Shown: positions 15,268 to 23,758 of the stretch, piece after piece
Layout: each line of letters begins with the position of its first letter
Position numbering within the stretch: the first letter of the stretch is position 1
Source of the DNA: Oscillospiraceae bacterium
GTDB lineage: Bacteria; Bacillota; Clostridia; Oscillospirales; Acutalibacteraceae
NCBI GenBank assembly: GCA_902796905.1
Contig: CADBQU010000014.1
Coordinates: 1 to 32,506 of the forward strand
Length of the DNA stretch: 32,506 nt
Direction of reading: 5' to 3'
The notes under the pieces: model-generated
The model's database searches: none
What the model was told of the DNA's origin: nothing
The model's input: the letters and a program-made list of their open reading frames with translations, nothing else
Position numbers and translations under genes: made by a program

Positions 15268-16086
15268 ATGGAAAAAACAAAAATCGAAAATTCAAACTTA
15301 AACGGAGCGTTAAATCAAAATTCAATCCAAAATTCAGTCCAAAATTCAATTCAAAAATCAAAACAAAATCAAAACAAAAAAGCCGGTATTTACAAACTGA
15401 GTTTTTCGGCGGTTTGTGTGGCGTTGGCTTTTGTTTGCAGAATGTTTTTGGAAATTATGGTTCCGTTTTTCGGGTCGGGCAGTATAAGAATATCAGCAGA
15501 AGGTATTTTTTTGGCGTTGCCGGCAATGCTTTTCGGTGGTGTTTACGGCGGCTTTTGCTTTATGTGTGTGGATTTGCTGGGCGTGGTATTTAAGCCCGAA
15601 GGCGCCTTTATACCGTATTTAACCATAGCTATGTTTGCATACGGATTTTTAAAGGGAGTTTTATTTAAATATTTTTGCAAATATAAAAAACATATAGATA
15701 AAATATATATAGCCGTTACGGCGGCCACCGTTTTATTCGGAACGGTAAATAGTTTTATAAATAAAAGTAAGGTTGCAATTTGGTCGGTGCCGTTAATTAT
15801 GGGCGCAGTACTAACGGTTTTGTTTATTTTAATAAAGGCGTTTAAAATTAAAAACGATATTTTTAAACCTATTTTGTTAATGCAGATTATTTCGGGTTGC
15901 TTTGTTTCAATTATAAACTCCGTTATTTTATATGTGTTGTTAATAGCCGGCGGTAAAAGCGGATTTTATATTTTCAGCACGGTAAGGCTTTTAAAAGAAA
16001 CGGTTGTGGCGGTAATAACAGCCGCAATAATTACGGTAATTTATAAAAAAGTTTTAACGCGGTTATTTCCCTTTGCAAAAAAATAA
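15268..16086 (+). CDS. folT: ECF transporter S component, folate family (FolT-like)
   Basis: A 272-residue membrane protein, probably the substrate-binding S component of an energy-coupling-factor importer for folates. About six hydrophobic segments run from residue 37. The stretch RISAEGIFLALPAMLFGGVYGG (about 76-97), DLLGVVFKPEG (about 104-114) and the following FIPYLT resemble the conserved first half of FolT proteins. The THF-riboswitch-like leader supports folate as substrate, but binding residues were not verified. The ECF ATPases and EcfT are not in this window and would be shared with other S components. The first 35 residues are a polar Asn/Gln/Ser-rich tail made of tandem units (15316-15351). 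The ATG has AAGGAG 9 nt upstream. Alternative: another vitamin-specific S component. Confidence 0.75.
   Translation: MEKTKIENSNLNGALNQNSIQNSVQNSIQKSKQNQNKKAGIYKLSFSAVCVALAFVCRMFLEIMVPFFGSGSIRISAEGIFLALPAMLFGGVYGGFCFMCVDLLGVVFKPEGAFIPYLTIAMFAYGFLKGVLFKYFCKYKKHIDKIYIAVTAATVLFGTVNSFINKSKVAIWSVPLIMGAVLTVLFILIKAFKIKNDIFKPILLMQIISGCFVSIINSVILYVLLIAGGKSGFYIFSTVRLLKETVVAVITAAIITVIYKKVLTRLFPFAKK
15316..15351 (+). repeat. three tandem 12-bp units in the folT N-terminus
   Basis: CAAAATTCAATC, CAAAATTCAGTC and CAAAATTCAATT follow each other, encoding repeated QNS(I/V). This is a slippage-prone in-frame repeat in a presumably disordered cytoplasmic tail. Confidence 0.85.
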
Positions 16087-16136
16087 AAATTATTTAAATT
16101 TAATACAAAAATAAATTATTAAAAACAAAAACCAAA

Positions 16137-16165
16137 TTGATTTAATTTTATAACAGTGATATGAT
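16137..16165 (+). promoter_or_regulatory. candidate promoter of the GT-C-like membrane protein
   Basis: TTGATT (16137-16142), 17-bp spacer, TATGAT (16160-16165). A short inverted repeat (TACCGTA...TACGGTA, around 16186-16221) follows in the leader. Confidence 0.6.
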
Positions 16166-16279
16166 ATATATGTTTTCTTGGTTGTTACCGTATTGCCGTT
16201 AATTAAAAATATTTTACGGTATTAGTAAAGAGAATGTTTATTTGCAATATAAAAATTTATTAACAAACGGAGGAAATTT

Positions 16280-18166
16280 ATGCTTGCGGCTTTTATTCCT
16301 ATTATTGTTTTTGCAATGATTAATGTTTGGGTTGTGGTTTATGCAAAAAAGAAGTTTGGAGAAGCCATTCCCGTAACAATATTGCTTTCGGCATTTTTTA
16401 TGTTTTTCGGCCAGCTTATATTTCGTACTTTCTCGGTGTCGTTTTATCTATTAATTGCTTTGGCGGCAGCGGGAATACCGTTATTAATAATAAATTATAA
16501 AAATTTGCAATTTCGTAAAAATTATTTTTCAAATGGTTTTATATGTTTTGTGTTTATAGCACTGTTTGTTTTATTTATAGATTACAGACGTACATTTGCC
16601 GCTTGGGATGAGTTTTCTCATTGGGGTAAAATGGTTAAAGAAATGCTTAGGTTGGATAAGTTTTATTCGGTTGCGGAATCGGATTTGTTGGTTCATAAAG
16701 AATATCCGCCGTTTGTAGGAGTTTTTGAAGTGCTTTGGTGTAAACTTCAGGGCGGTTTTTCCGAGAGGGCAACGGCTATGGCAGTTCATTTTATGGAATT
16801 TTCTTTATTAATTCCGTATATTTTTGAAAAACTTGAACTTGCGGCAAAATATGTTTGGCAAAAAGCAATATGTGCCGGTTGTTTTGTGATGGGCATTGTA
16901 TTTGTTATTTTACTTTTTGATGCTTCCGGTACTTTGTCTACAATATATATAGATTTAGTTCCGCCTATTTTGTTTGCGTATGCCGTGCTTTTAATAACCA
17001 ACGATATAAAAAAGGGAACAATATTTGGGTATGTTTCTTTACTGTTAACGGTTTCGGCATTAATTCTTACAAAACAAATAAGTATAGCGTTTATAATGCT
17101 TATTTGGCTTTATTATACTTTTGTTATTTTTTCTGCCGGTGGTAAGAAAAACTTTGAAAAAAAGTTGTTTGTAAAAAAGATAATCCTTTCGGTTTCAACT
17201 TTGATTTTGCCGGCGATAAATTATTTTATATGGTCTAAATATACCGCCGGATTAGGTCTTGCCGGACAATTCAATTTAAATAAAATAAAAATATTTGCTT
17301 TGTGGGGTATAGCCAGAGGAAGAGGAACCGAAGAGCAGAATTTAACCTTTAAAAATTTTATTTACGCATTGTTTTCAAAAAAGATTAATACGGGATTTCT
17401 TGAACTTACCTATTTTTCGGCATGCGCCGTAGCATTGGCAATTTTAATTTTGTGTTATATTATATTTAAAAACCGTTATGATTTTAAAAAGTTTTTGCGC
17501 GATACTGTTGTTTTGGCTTGCGGAAGCTTAGGATATGCTTTTACTATGCTTATTTTGTATTTATATTGTTTCAGTGAAACGGAAATGGTAGAACTGGCGT
17601 CGTATCAAAGGTATATGAGTGCATATGTTTTGGGACAATTTTTAATTATTATTCCGATGGTTATTCAATTTACGGCAAAAAGTTTTAAACCCAAAGCGGA
17701 GTATAAGCGTTTTATTATAGTTTTAGTTGCAATTATGTTGCTTTGTGAGCCGGTAAGATTTGCAAATTTAATTTTTTCGCAATATAATCCGGAACCTTCG
17801 GATAAAATGGAAAAAAGTTTTGAAATAAACGCTGCACAAAAAATTCAAAATAACACAGAACCCGGTTCCAAAATATTTTTTATAAGTGCATATAATGTTA
17901 GACATATATATTACATTAATTACTATTTGGAAAACAGAAAGATGGATTCGAGCTATTTGTATGATAAAATCTCAAGAGAGTCCGATACCGAATACTGGGA
18001 AAAAGTTATAGATACCATTTATGAAAATGATTATTTATATATTTATGATTCTTCCGAATCCGTAAAAGTAAATTTAGATAAATACATGACGGAAGGAACA
18101 GCGGAATATCAAACTCTTTACAAAATTAACCGAGAAAACGGAAAGCTTGTTTTAAGGAAAATATAA
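16280..18166 (+). CDS. Polytopic membrane protein, probable GT-C fold glycosyltransferase
   Basis: A 628-residue protein with roughly a dozen hydrophobic segments over residues 1-500 and a C-terminal soluble part of about 120 residues. The first large loop carries WDEFSHWGKMVKEM (near 112) and HKEYPPFVGVFE (near 147). An acidic pair in the first outer loop followed by a conserved Pro-containing stretch is characteristic of GT-C enzymes such as PMT/ArnT-like transferases, which use a lipid-phosphate sugar donor on the outer face. No donor or acceptor can be assigned. It stands alone between folT and the deacetylase, with its own promoter and GGAGG ribosome site. Alternative: an uncharacterised membrane protein that only resembles this fold. 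Confidence 0.6.
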   Translation: MLAAFIPIIVFAMINVWVVVYAKKKFGEAIPVTILLSAFFMFFGQLIFRTFSVSFYLLIALAAAGIPLLIINYKNLQFRKNYFSNGFICFVFIALFVLFIDYRRTFAAWDEFSHWGKMVKEMLRLDKFYSVAESDLLVHKEYPPFVGVFEVLWCKLQGGFSERATAMAVHFMEFSLLIPYIFEKLELAAKYVWQKAICAGCFVMGIVFVILLFDASGTLSTIYIDLVPPILFAYAVLLITNDIKKGTIFGYVSLLLTVSALILTKQISIAFIMLIWLYYTFVIFSAGGKKNFEKKLFVKKIILSVSTLILPAINYFIWSKYTAGLGLAGQFNLNKIKIFALWGIARGRGTEEQNLTFKNFIYALFSKKINTGFLELTYFSACAVALAILILCYIIFKNRYDFKKFLRDTVVLACGSLGYAFTMLILYLYCFSETEMVELASYQRYMSAYVLGQFLIIIPMVIQFTAKSFKPKAEYKRFIIVLVAIMLLCEPVRFANLIFSQYNPEPSDKMEKSFEINAAQKIQNNTEPGSKIFFISAYNVRHIYYINYYLENRKMDSSYLYDKISRESDTEYWEKVIDTIYENDYLYIYDSSESVKVNLDKYMTEGTAEYQTLYKINRENGKLVLRKI

Positions 18167-18357
18167 TAGACATAATAAACGAGGAATGTTTTATTTTTGT
18201 TATTTTGCTTCTTTTATAAAGTGACCGTTAGATTTTAATTTTTAAATTTTATTTTTTTATTTTTAGGCTTTATGTTTTGTCTTTAAGTTTTTATTTTTTA
18301 GTTATAAATTTGTTATAAATTTTAAAAGGTTTATATTTTTACCGCAAAGGCTTTTTC

Positions 18358-18386
18358 TTGACTTTTTATTTTTTTGGTATTATTAT
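18358..18386 (+). promoter_or_regulatory. promoter of the polysaccharide deacetylase gene
   Basis: TTGACT (18358-18363), 17-bp spacer, TATTAT (18381-18386). The leader is about 60 nt. Confidence 0.7.
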
Positions 18387-18452
18387 TAATTACGGTATTT
18401 TTACAGACAGTAATTTTAAATAAGATTTTAAATATGGGAGAGCGTAGAAATA

Positions 18453-19799
18453 ATGAAAAAAATCATTTCGGTTATTATTTGTTTGGCTTTGGTTTTAAGC
18501 TTTTCGGGTTGCAGCGATTTTCCTAAATCCGAAGCAGATTTAAATGAAAGCCAGGTGCCAAGCGAACTTAAGGTTTCGCATTTATCGGCTAAAGCCGGAG
18601 ATAAAGCGCAGTTTAATTTATGGTACGATATGAACCTTATTATGGCGGTGCATTATCCTGCGTACGGCAACAGTTTTGACGACAGTATTTTAAAAACCGT
18701 TAACGATATAAGAGGGGACTTTACCAAAATAGCAAACGGTTTTCAGGCTAAAAAATTTAAAAAACGCGGAACGCTTTATGTGGATTACGAAACATTCCAA
18801 AAAGATACTTTATTAAGCGTTGTTTTTCATATTTCTACCATTAATATGGAAGAAAACGATTTGAATGAATCGGTAAGAACTTTGGTATTTGATACAAATT
18901 CCAGCAGAATTATAGATGACGGTTCTTATTTTAAAACCACTTACACAAGTTTTGTAAACGGAATTGCAAGCGAAGAATTAAGTAAAGCCGCAAAAGAGCA
19001 AAAAGTATCGGATTTTGCTTATAAAACATTAGATAAATTCAGTAAATTTGCGGTTAAAACCGATGGCGTGGAATTTTATTTTTCCAAGAGCGATTTACCC
19101 GGCTTTAAAAAAGCTGTAAGCTTTAAAATAAGCGAAAACAACATTAAAGATTATGTTTCTTACGGAAAAATAGACCCCAACAAACCTATGATAGCCATTA
19201 CCTTTGACGACGGCCCCGGAGCCAATACCGATAAGATATTGGATGTTTTGGAAAAATACAATGCCAAGGCTACATTCTTTATGGTAGGCGAATGCTTAGC
19301 AGAAAGCAAAGCTTCGTTGTTAAAAAGAATGGTTTCTTTAGATTGCGAAATAGGTTCACACTCCTCAAAACACGATGATTTAAGTGCTATGTCGGCGTCG
19401 GCGGCATTAAGCGATATACAGTCGGTTACAAAAGAAATAAAACAGTTGACCGGCGGATACGAATGTAAGCTTTACCGTCCTCCGTTCGGAGCATACACAA
19501 GCTCGCTTATAGAAACCACGGCGGCTAACGGATTAACAGCCATAAACTGGTCGGTAGATACTTTAGACTGGAAATACAGGGATTCTTCGTGGGTATATCA
19601 GCAGGCAACAAAAGCCGAAGACGGGGATATAGTTTTAATGCATGATATTCATAAAACAACTGTAGCGGCAGTTGAAGACATAGTAAAGAATTTTACCGAA
19701 AGAGGATATCAGTTAATAACGGTAAGTGAATTAATGCAACAGCGCAATGTAACCGCAAACGGCAAACCTATTTTAGCATGCTACAAATCCGGTTCTTAA
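18453..19799 (+). CDS. Polysaccharide (peptidoglycan) deacetylase lipoprotein
   Basis: A 448-residue lipoprotein. The signal peptide ends in the lipobox LSFSGC, with Cys20 lipidated. Residues about 45-235 form a PdaC-type N-terminal domain (DUF3298/DUF4163-like), and about 245-435 a NodB deacetylase domain with all five motifs: TFDDGP near 252 (base and metal Asp), SHSSKH near 303 (metal His pair), RPPFGAY near 345, DTLDW near 370 and MHDIH near 395. It should remove acetyl groups from peptidoglycan or another wall glycan, a change that lowers lysozyme sensitivity. The ATG has GGGAG about 11 nt upstream. It is monocistronic, with its own promoter and the terminator at 19894-19926. Confidence 0.9.
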   Translation: MKKIISVIICLALVLSFSGCSDFPKSEADLNESQVPSELKVSHLSAKAGDKAQFNLWYDMNLIMAVHYPAYGNSFDDSILKTVNDIRGDFTKIANGFQAKKFKKRGTLYVDYETFQKDTLLSVVFHISTINMEENDLNESVRTLVFDTNSSRIIDDGSYFKTTYTSFVNGIASEELSKAAKEQKVSDFAYKTLDKFSKFAVKTDGVEFYFSKSDLPGFKKAVSFKISENNIKDYVSYGKIDPNKPMIAITFDDGPGANTDKILDVLEKYNAKATFFMVGECLAESKASLLKRMVSLDCEIGSHSSKHDDLSAMSASAALSDIQSVTKEIKQLTGGYECKLYRPPFGAYTSSLIETTAANGLTAINWSVDTLDWKYRDSSWVYQQATKAEDGDIVLMHDIHKTTVAAVEDIVKNFTERGYQLITVSELMQQRNVTANGKPILACYKSGS

Positions 19800-19893
19800 A
19801 GCGTAGAAAACAGAAAATTTATATTTGTATTGTATAAACAAAGTATATTTTGTATTGTTTAAATTACTTATATTATCACTGGACTAAGCTTAG

Positions 19894-19926
19894 AGAACGG
19901 CGTATTACAATATGCCGTTCTTTTTT
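19894..19926 (+). terminator. intrinsic terminator of the deacetylase gene
   Basis: AGAACGGC (19894-19901) pairs with GCCGTTCT (19914-19921), extended inward by an A/T stem, followed by six T. The 19800-20127 gap otherwise holds element 7 and the BlaI leader. Confidence 0.85.
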
Positions 19927-19990
19927 AAAATTTATTTGTTTTGCGGCGTTTTACAGTTTTAAATTTACGGTTTGCCGTGGCTGTATTTTA

Positions 19991-20079
19991 CGGCGGCGAA
20001 AAACAAAAATATTTATTTTTGTTTTTAACCCCGAAAAAAGGTTTTCGGGGTTAATATGCCAAAGGCATATTCGCCGCCG
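19991..20079. repeat. four-way-junction intergenic element 7
   Basis: Outer stem CGGCGGCGA (19991-19999) pairs with TCGCCGCCG (20071-20079). Hairpins, no spacers: AAAACAAAAAT/ATTTTTGTTTT (20000-20010/20015-20025), TAACCCCGAAAA/TTTTCGGGGTTA (20026-20037/20042-20053) and ATATGCC/GGCATAT (20054-20060/20064-20070). It lies 48 bp before the BlaI-type gene and past the deacetylase terminator. Confidence 0.9.
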
Positions 20080-20127
20080 CAGATAAAAACCGCAAATTAA
20101 AATATTGTTTTTAAGGAGCGTAGCGTT

Positions 20128-20493
20128 ATGAAGAATTTATCCGAAACCGAATTACTTATATTAAACTGGATTTGGGACAATAAAAAGGCAGTTCCTTTAA
20201 AGGAAATAAAAGAATATTTTTTAAAAGAAAAAGGCATTACGGGTTCGTCGGTTTCTACATATTTAACAAGGCTTATAAATAAAGGATATTTAAAAAGCGA
20301 AAAGTTTTTGCAAACAACGCTTTATACGCCTATAATTTTAAAAAGAGATTTTGTTGCAAAAAAGGCAAAAGATATTTTAAACGAATTGTACGGGAATAAC
20401 GCTTTTGAATTTGTTTTGGATTTTATAAAAGCAACGGAATTTACTGCAGAACAAAAAGAAAGTATTATTAAAGCTTTAAAAGAAAACCGATAA
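20128..20493 (+). CDS. BlaI/MecI-family transcriptional repressor
   Basis: A 121-residue winged-helix repressor of the BlaI/MecI/CopY family. The N-terminal segment LSETELLILNWIWDNKKAVPL is the family's first helix and turn, followed by the recognition helix SSVSTYLTRLINKGYL (about 50-65) and a C-terminal dimerisation helix. BlaI proteins bind TACA-TGTA type dyads and are cleaved by a BlaR1-type sensor protease, or respond to copper in CopY. No BlaR1 gene or beta-lactamase is adjacent, so its target and signal are unknown. The start is ATG with AAGGAG about 11 nt upstream. rsmI follows after 40 bp and may be co-transcribed. Confidence 0.83.
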   Translation: MKNLSETELLILNWIWDNKKAVPLKEIKEYFLKEKGITGSSVSTYLTRLINKGYLKSEKFLQTTLYTPIILKRDFVAKKAKDILNELYGNNAFEFVLDFIKATEFTAEQKESIIKALKENR

Positions 20494-20533
20494 AAATAAT
20501 AAATAAAAACTAATAAAAAACAAAAGGAAAAGT

Positions 20534-21364
20534 ATGGGAAAATTATATGTTTGCGGAACTCCTATAGGAAATTTGGGAGATTTTTCCGCAAGGGCTGTTG
20601 AAACACTTAAAAACGTAAATTTTATAGCAGCGGAGGATACCCGCGTAACCATAAAATTATTAAATAAATTTAATATTAAAACCGAACTTTTATCTTTTCA
20701 TAAATTTAATGAAGAGTTAAGAAAAGAAGAAATAGTAAACCGTATTTTAAACGGAGAGGACGCCGCGCTGGTTACCGACGCCGGAATGCCTGCTATAAGC
20801 GATCCGGGAGAAAGGTTGGTTTCGTTTTGTCATAAATCGGGTGTGGAAGTAGTGGCGGTTCCGGGACCTACGGCGTTTGCAACAGCCGTGGCGATTTCGG
20901 GATTATACAGCGGAAGAATATGCTTTGAAGGCTTTTTATCTCAAAATAAAAAAAGCAGAAACGAACATTTAAACGAAATAAAAAATTACAGAGAAACTTT
21001 GGTTTTTTATGAGGCTCCGCATAAGCTTTTAAACACTTTAAAAAGTATGTATGAAATTTTCGGTAACCGAAAAATAGCACTGGTTAAAGAAATAACAAAA
21101 ATTCACGAAACAGTTTTTAATACCGACATTTTGCAGGCGATAGAATTTTACAGCCAAAACAATCCCAAAGGGGAATATGTTTTGGTTATAGAAGGCAAAA
21201 AACAAGAGGAGAAAAAGGAGTATACTTTATCCGACGCAGTAGCTTTGGCAAAAGAATTAAAACAAGAAGGAAACAGCGCCGCTTTTGCCGCAAAGCAGGC
21301 GGCAACGGTTACGGGACTGAAAAAATCGGATATTTATAAAAAAATAGCGGAATTGACCGAATAA
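20534..21364 (+). CDS. rsmI: 16S rRNA (cytidine(1402)-2'-O)-methyltransferase RsmI
   Basis: A 276-residue tetrapyrrole-methylase-fold enzyme that methylates the 2'-OH of C1402 in 16S rRNA using S-adenosylmethionine, fine-tuning the decoding centre. Family marks are GTPIGNLGDFSARA (about 8-21), AAEDTR near 33, TDAGMPAISDPG near 81, VAVPGPTA near 107 and FYEAPHKL near 157. The C-terminal 45 residues carry the usual small helical domain. The length is normal. The start is ATG with AAAGGAAAA upstream. It lies 40 bp after the BlaI-type gene. Element 8 begins 66 bp downstream. Confidence 0.93.
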   Translation: MGKLYVCGTPIGNLGDFSARAVETLKNVNFIAAEDTRVTIKLLNKFNIKTELLSFHKFNEELRKEEIVNRILNGEDAALVTDAGMPAISDPGERLVSFCHKSGVEVVAVPGPTAFATAVAISGLYSGRICFEGFLSQNKKSRNEHLNEIKNYRETLVFYEAPHKLLNTLKSMYEIFGNRKIALVKEITKIHETVFNTDILQAIEFYSQNNPKGEYVLVIEGKKQEEKKEYTLSDAVALAKELKQEGNSAAFAAKQAATVTGLKKSDIYKKIAELTE

Positions 21365-21430
21365 ACAAAATAAAAATAAGTCCGGAAGATATATAGGAAT
21401 ATATATAAATAAAGTTTGAATTTAAACCAA

Positions 21431-21514
21431 GGGCGGCGAGCCAAAGCCTTACGGCTTTAACAAAAGCTTTGCTTTTGTTCCAAAAACAATTTTTGTTTTT
21501 GGGGCTCGCCGCCC
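21431..21514. repeat. four-way-junction intergenic element 8 (GGCGGC subclass)
   Basis: Outer stem GGGCGGCGAGCC (21431-21442) pairs with GGCTCGCCGCCC (21503-21514), 12 bp. Hairpins, no spacers: AAAGCC/GGCTTT (21443-21448/21453-21458), AACAAAAGC/GCTTTTGTT (21459-21467/21471-21479) and CCAAAAACAA/TTGTTTTTGG (21480-21489/21493-21502). Confidence 0.93.
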
Positions 21515-21547
21515 GTATCGGTTATTAACATTAATTCGGCATTAATT

Positions 21548-21575
21548 TTGTTTGAGTTTATGTTTAGTTTATAAT
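21548..21575 (+). promoter_or_regulatory. candidate promoter of the diacylglycerol kinase-family pseudogene
   Basis: TTGTTT (21548-21553), 16-bp spacer, TATAAT (21570-21575), about 40 bp before the ATG at 21624. The promoter appears intact although the gene is broken. Confidence 0.55.
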
Positions 21576-21623
21576 TTAAATATATAATACAAAATGAGTA
21601 TTTATATAATATGGGGGATACTT

Positions 21624-22515
21624 ATGGAAAAACAAAAAATCTATTTGCTTTATAATCCTTTGGCAAAATGCGGCAACTGAAAAGCAGAAAGCGAAAAAGC
21701 CGAGAAGTTTTTTAAAGACAGAGAAATTATAAAAAAAGATATTACAACACTTTCTTCCTGCTCGGCGTATGAAGATTTTTTTGAAGAGGCTAAAGAAGAC
21801 GATATATTAATAGCCGGAGGAGACGGAACCTTAAACCGTTTTGTTAACGATATAGGAGATATTGAGTTTAAAAATGGGATTTTTTATTATCCCTGCGGAA
21901 CGGGAAACGATTTTTGGAACGATTTGGGCAAAACCGAAAATGACGGTCCTTTGGATATTTCGGAATATTTAAAAGATTTACCTACCGTTACCGTAAACGG
22001 AATAACAAAAAAATTTATAAACGGAATAGGATACGGTATAGACGGTTATTGCTGTGAAGTGGGCGATAAATTAAGGGCCGAGGGAAAACAAAATATTAAT
22101 TACGCGGGAATAGCCATAAAAGGCTTGCTTTTCCATTTTAAAACAAAAAACGCCACCGTTATTGCAGACGGCAAAGAATTTAAATTTAATAAGGTTTGGC
22201 TGGCACCCACAATGCTTGGCAGGTATTACGGCGGAGGAATGATTCCTACTCCCGACCAAAAAAAGATTAAATACAAACAAACAAGTTTCGTGTATGGTTT
22301 TATACGGTTCGGGCAAATTAAAAACGCTTATGGTTTTTCCTAGTATTTTTAAAGGCGAACATATTAAACATACCGAAATGGTAAAAATTTTAAGCGGAAA
22401 AGAAATAACCGTAAAATTTGACGAGCCCTGTGCTTTGCAAATAGACGGGGAAACGATTTTAAATGTTACGGAATATACGGTTACGGCAAAAACAAAGGTA
22501 AAAGCAAAAGCTTAA
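21624..22515 (+). pseudogene. Diacylglycerol kinase-family protein, broken by a stop and a frameshift
   Basis: ATG 21624 (GGGGGA upstream) opens a frame that reads YNPLAKCGN and then TGA (21678-21680), after which the same frame continues to 22343. The kinase motif AGGDGTLNRF, about 60 codons in, and PCGTGNDFWNDLG, about 90 codons in, identify the DAGK/YegS/sphingosine-kinase family. The TGA sits in the early Gly-rich segment where GGA (Gly) would fit, a single G-to-T change. Near 22286-22288 one extra T in a TTT shifts the frame, and the rest (GSGKLKTLMVFPSIFKGE and the C-terminal beta domain) is in the +1 frame to 22515. Without the two lesions the product would be close to 297 residues, normal for the family. 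These could also be assembly errors. Confidence 0.85.
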
Positions 22516-22623
22516 TTTAATAAACCTAACGGATATTTTAAAAATTATCGGATTTTAAATTTTAAAATTTAAAATTTGTTCAGCAGTTAAAAAAACCGGG
22601 TTTTAAACCTCTTTTAATAAAGC

Positions 22624-22660
22624 AACCCCAACGAAAGTTCACTTCGTTGGGGTTTATTTT
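22624..22660. terminator. intrinsic terminator after the pseudogene
   Basis: AACCCCAACGAA (22624-22635) pairs with TTCGTTGGGGTT (22643-22654), 12 bp, with a 7-nt loop, followed by a T-rich run to 22660. Confidence 0.85.
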
Positions 22661-22689
22661 ATAAAATGCAAGCTAAATTGTAAACTAAA

Positions 22690-22766
22690 GGCTAAAACCT
22701 AAGCCCAAAGGGCTTACGGCAAATGCGAAAGCATTTGCTCCAAAACTTTTGTTTTGGGTTTTCGCC
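22690..22766. repeat. four-way-junction intergenic element 9 (degenerate)
   Basis: Outer arms GGC-T-AAAAC (22690-22698) and GTTTT-C-GCC (22758-22766) pair except for one mismatch. Hairpins: TAAGCCC/GGGCTTA (22700-22706/22710-22716), GCAAATGC/GCATTTGC closing a GAAA tetraloop (22719-22726/22731-22738), and CCAAAAC/GTTTTGG (22740-22746/22751-22757). A few unpaired bases separate the stems, unlike the other copies. It lies between convergent genes, 36 bp past the lysR stop. Confidence 0.75.
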
Positions 22767-22802
22767 GTAAAAAGTATAAATAAATATAAAAAATGTTACA
22801 TA

Positions 22803-23708
22803 TTAATAATTATGAGAGATTTTTTGTTCTTTAAGCATTTTAATGAGCGATTTTGTGGCTAAATTTTGTAATAACGGATTTTTGTAAATTATACATATAT
22901 GGCGTTTCGGAATACTTTCTTTTAAATTAAGCTTAAAAATTTCTTTGTTTTTTAATTCTTTTTCGGCAAATATCTCCGGAATAAACCCTACGCCCAAATC
23001 GGCTTTAACCATAGGTAAAACCAAATCTGCCGTAGCGGCTTCCATATCGGGCTCCAAATTTTCGCCGTAGCTTTTAAAAAACTTGCTGTAAAATTCAAAA
23101 GTTTTGGTTTCTTTTCCCAAAGTAATAAGCGGCAGATTTTTCAAATCGCTTAAAGTTAAGGTTTTATCTTTAAGATATTTAAAGTGGTTGCCGCCAACCA
23201 AAATTTCTTTAAAAGAAAAAATCTGTTCTTCTTTTAGCGGAGGCTTTGCGCCGGTAGGGGTGGTAACCACCGCAAAATCTACCGTATCGTTTTTTAAAGC
23301 CAGTAAAGCTTCGGGTGTTGAGTGGTTTGAAATTTTTATTTTAACGTTTGGATATAATCTTTTAAAATAAGACAATACCGGCAATAAAAGTGCGTGCAAA
23401 GCGGTTTCGCTGGCGCCTATAGATATTATTCCGCCGTTTATAACAAGCTCTTTTGAAATTTCCTCTTCCGCAGCGTTTATTTGTTCAAAGGCAAGTGAAA
23501 TGTGAGCATAAAGCTTTTCGCCGTTCGGGGTTAATGTTACGCCTCTGTTTGAACGCACAAATAAAGAAGTGTTTAAGTTTTTTTCTAAATTTTTAACAGC
23601 TCTTGAAACATTCGGTTGGTTTAAAAGCAAAGCGTTTGCTGCTTTGGTTAAATTTTTATATTTTGCCACATAATAAAAAATTTTATAATATTCCAAATTA
23701 ATATTCAA
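22803..23708 (-). CDS. LysR-family transcriptional regulator
   Basis: A 301-residue LysR regulator. The N-terminal winged helix-turn-helix (residues about 3-60) has LTKAANALLLNQPNVSRAVKNLE and FVRSNRGVTLTPNGEKL. The C-terminal periplasmic-binding-like domain (about 90-295) senses a small effector. It is divergent from the aminotransferase gene with a 147-bp gap, the classic arrangement in which a LysR protein controls its neighbour. A 7-bp dyad in the gap fits a LysR site. The start is TTG at 23708, with only GGTG upstream, so the exact start is uncertain. The effector is unknown; an amino acid or keto acid linked to the aminotransferase is a guess. Confidence 0.88.
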   Translation of the reverse strand: MNINLEYYKIFYYVAKYKNLTKAANALLLNQPNVSRAVKNLEKNLNTSLFVRSNRGVTLTPNGEKLYAHISLAFEQINAAEEEISKELVINGGIISIGASETALHALLLPVLSYFKRLYPNVKIKISNHSTPEALLALKNDTVDFAVVTTPTGAKPPLKEEQIFSFKEILVGGNHFKYLKDKTLTLSDLKNLPLITLGKETKTFEFYSKFFKSYGENLEPDMEAATADLVLPMVKADLGVGFIPEIFAEKELKNKEIFKLNLKESIPKRHICIIYKNPLLQNLATKSLIKMLKEQKISHNY

Positions 23709-23728
23709 TCTTTACACCGCCATACAAA

Positions 23729-23751
23729 TTTGATATAATAAAAATATCAAA
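23729..23751. promoter_or_regulatory. candidate LysR operator in the divergent gap
   Basis: TTTGATA (23729-23735), N9, TATCAAA (23745-23751) is a perfect interrupted dyad with the T-N11-A form usual for LysR sites. It lies just upstream of the aminotransferase -35 and about 20 bp from the lysR start. Confidence 0.55.
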
Positions 23752-23758
23752 CATATAT

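Noticed and set aside
15228..15593. 121-residue ORF overlapping the start of folT in another frame
   Set aside because: It overlaps the sequestering hairpin and the first third of the FolT frame. Its Lys/Ser-rich then Arg/Gly-rich sequence is what the folT repeats give when read out of frame.
19850..20086. 78-residue ORF between the deacetylase and BlaI-type genes
   Set aside because: It spans the terminator hairpin and element 7, has no ribosome site and an unnatural composition.
21678..21680. UGA recoding (selenocysteine or Gly) in the diacylglycerol kinase-family gene
   Set aside because: A second, unrelated frameshift lies in the same gene, no SECIS-like hairpin was noted after the TGA, and TGA is used as a normal stop elsewhere (71-73).
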